From positions 7,580,529 through 7,644,528 of the forward strand of contig OZ025222.1 in the NCBI GenBank assembly GCA_964019055.1: a DNA stretch of 64,000 bases, read 5' to 3'. A program made the translations under genes and the position numbers. Shown in pieces: positions 49,401-52,400 of the stretch; position 1 is the first letter of the stretch; the number at the start of each line of letters is the position of its first letter. Below the pieces are notes generated by a model. The model had not been told where the DNA came from, did no database searches, and was given only the letters and a program-made list of their open reading frames with translations. This DNA is from Anthopleura xanthogrammica (taxonomy: Eukaryota; Cnidaria; Anthozoa; Actiniaria; Actiniidae).

Positions 49401-52400
49401 CTTTGTGGCAAATTTACCTCCCTGCCCCCACGTACATTCCCAGATACCATTGGAACATTTCTGAGCCTGATCAGATCCATCAAGCGGACTTACTCTTTAT
49501 GCCTCACGATACAGTGAAGAAAAAGACTTATAAGTACGCTCTCGTCGTGGTCGACGTTGCTTCTAGATACGTGGATGCGGAGCCATTGACTGCGAAGTAC
49601 TCTACGGGAGTATCTGAGGCTTTGGAAAGTATTTATTCTAGGAAATTATATTGGCCTGAAACTTTGATGGTTGACCACAGAGGCGATTCCCCCTCGGATT
49701 CCGCTTTCCATCATTAAGATCATGTCTATATCGCTGAGGAGTTCTAGTCGGATGTTCGTGATTTTTAACATGGCGTCCCAAGCAAGTCCAGGGGCCGTGT
49801 AATACCAAGCGGGATCTAAATCATAGTATCTTCTACAAACGATTCTGAAGTTCTCGAATACGTCCGCTAGGAGAAGTACGTCCGTTTGGAGATATAGGTC
49901 GTGATAGTCTTTCATCGTCTTCATGTCGAACGTTTTCCATACTTTTTGCGCGTGCTCATAGTCTTCTTTTGTGATGTCGCTATCGTTAAGATCTGAATGA
50001 AAGGCTTCTATTGGGGGTAAGTGGGGTTCCTCTAACTTCGTAAGGGAATCCACGTACTCGTAGGGGTACACTCCTTTTCTCATCAATAAGTTAAGATGTT
50101 CGCCTCCGTAAAAGGAACTGATGACTTCGAACTGGTCTTTCGTTAGATTGTTGGTAAGGTTACTCAAGCTGGAGGACATGAACTTGTAGCTGTCGAGGAA
50201 TCTCGCTTCTAAGAAAAGATCATGGATTTTCCCCTCTTTGTCCGTGTAGTGATCCACGATGATTCCCTTACTAAAAGAGATGTACTGTTCCTCATTCTTC
50301 GCGATACACTTAATCTTACCTTTGCTGATTCCTAGGGCTTTTACGAACAGATGGGCGTCATATCCCGAAAGATTGTGGAAAAAGATGGGAATGAAGTTCG
50401 GAAGTTTGTACTGAAGATTACACTTATTATGCGCCGCCCCTCGGAATTTCCCTGTGAGATGATTGTGATCTCTTACTTTGTCCCTTCCTAGCTCTTCCTT
50501 ACAGATATGGCAGTGCTTTGCTTCTTCGTATTCCTTTCGATCCAGGTCGGTCATTACCATCTTTTTCTTCTCGGAAAGTTTTTTGTATAAGAAAAGAACA
50601 TCTTCTTCTATTGATCTCATAAAGTGTTCTCCCAAGTCTTCTTCCTCGCTTTGAGCTGTGTATTTCACGATTTTTGGAGGAAGCACGTTTTCGTCGTATT
50701 TGATCACGTAACAGTATCCCGAGGGCTTGTGCTTTTGGCATGGTTCCGTAGAAGATCTTTTTGGGTCTGAAGAACAAGAAGCGACTTTTTCCAGAATGCA
50801 CTCAAAGTCGGCGTAGATGACGAAGGGAACTTTCATAGAATGAGGGTGGTTCTTGAACTGGAGTGCAGTTCCTTTGGGGGGAACGGTTACTTTTACGGAT
50901 TTGTGTTGACCACACCATTCGGAATGGTCTCGGAGAACGTACTCGTTGGTAAAGGAGTTAAGACATCTTAAGCAGAAGTGTCTTTTATGTTCGTTACTCG
51001 ATAGTTGAGAGGATAAGAGTCTCGAGATGTTCTTGATCCAACAATAGTGCTTCGTTTTCTCGTTGGAGATTAGTAGTAGGATGATGTTGTGCTCCCTGAT
51101 TTCCCCTTCGTAGATTCTGAGGGGCTCGAATCCCCCCTTTTCGTAACCTAAGACACTAATCGCGTAGTCCTTGTTATTTTTCTCGAAGATTTCGATGTCT
51201 CGGAGCTCTAGGGGGAAGCGAAGTCCCTCCCAGTTTAAGTTTCTCGCGTTTTCCCTAAGTGCTCCTGATATTCTTTCAGGATGGTCTTTTGACGTAAATC
51301 GGGCAATGGTTACCGCCCACTTAAAGCACTGATCGTCTTTGTTCTGGGGGTTAATGATGGCCTTCTTTGTTAATAATTCTCGAGGAAGTGGAATGTACGT
51401 GCTACCTCTTAGGGGTTCGTATTTCGCGAAATGAATGCTTAAGGATACTACTTTCCGTATGACCCAGCCAGAACCCTCATTCTGGAATTCAGCTACTCTT
51501 TCTAGAATGTCCTCGGAAATTTTCTCGTATAGGTTTATTAAGTTGGTGCTTTTTGTTACTATTTCTGGTACTGTGTGGAAATGTCCTTCGGTACTGACTT
51601 CTTGTCCATCATTTCCGATCTTATGGAACTCACAGGTTAAGTAGAACTTAATCTTCGTGGGTTTCTCAGCTATCGAGATGGTCTCTAAGACGCGTTTTTC
51701 CTGCTTCTTCATGAATATGCTGGGATCCACGTCATCATTACCCCCAAGAATCCTGTGTTCCTTAAGATACGAATCGAATGAGGATTTTTTCAGCGTATTC
51801 TCTTTTTCCGCTCTACGATAAATAACCTTTATTCTCTTCTTCAGCTTCGCGATCTTCACCTCAACGCGACTCCTAATCTTGGGACGAATCAGTGGTAATA
51901 ACCACTCTGAAAATTTTTTTAACTCCTCCTGGATTTTCTTGATGATGCGGGGCTTTGGATTTGAAGTTGACTTTGTCGGTCTTATTGGCGGGACTAGTGG
52001 TATTTTAGTCTCAGGAATAGGGCTGTCTAAGATGTTCTGCATTTTTTCGCTTCATGATAGCCTAGATATTCTTTGGAAACAATTTTCGCTTTCCACAGAT
52101 CTCAAAGTTTGTCTTTGAGATCTTAATTGGCTCTAATTACTAGGATTGGGCTTATAAGGATAAGGCTGACTCATAAAGTCAGGATCCTTAGGTCGACGAT
52201 ATTGGTTGTATTGTACGGAATGATACGGATTGTTATGAGGGTTGTTCCAGTGCGGATCTATGTGTGGAACAGAACACATCTTATTAATCTTACTATTTAT
52301 TCCTTTTCCTTTTGGCATCTTTTCTTTATGATAAGCAAGATTTTTTTTCGACTTTATTTTTATTTAGAAAAATCTTCTTTCTCCTTTCTTCTTCTCCCAC

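Noticed and set aside
50499..50801. 100-codon minus-strand frame inside the polymerase
   Set aside because: Alternate-frame shadow of the polymerase; no own motif or promoter string.
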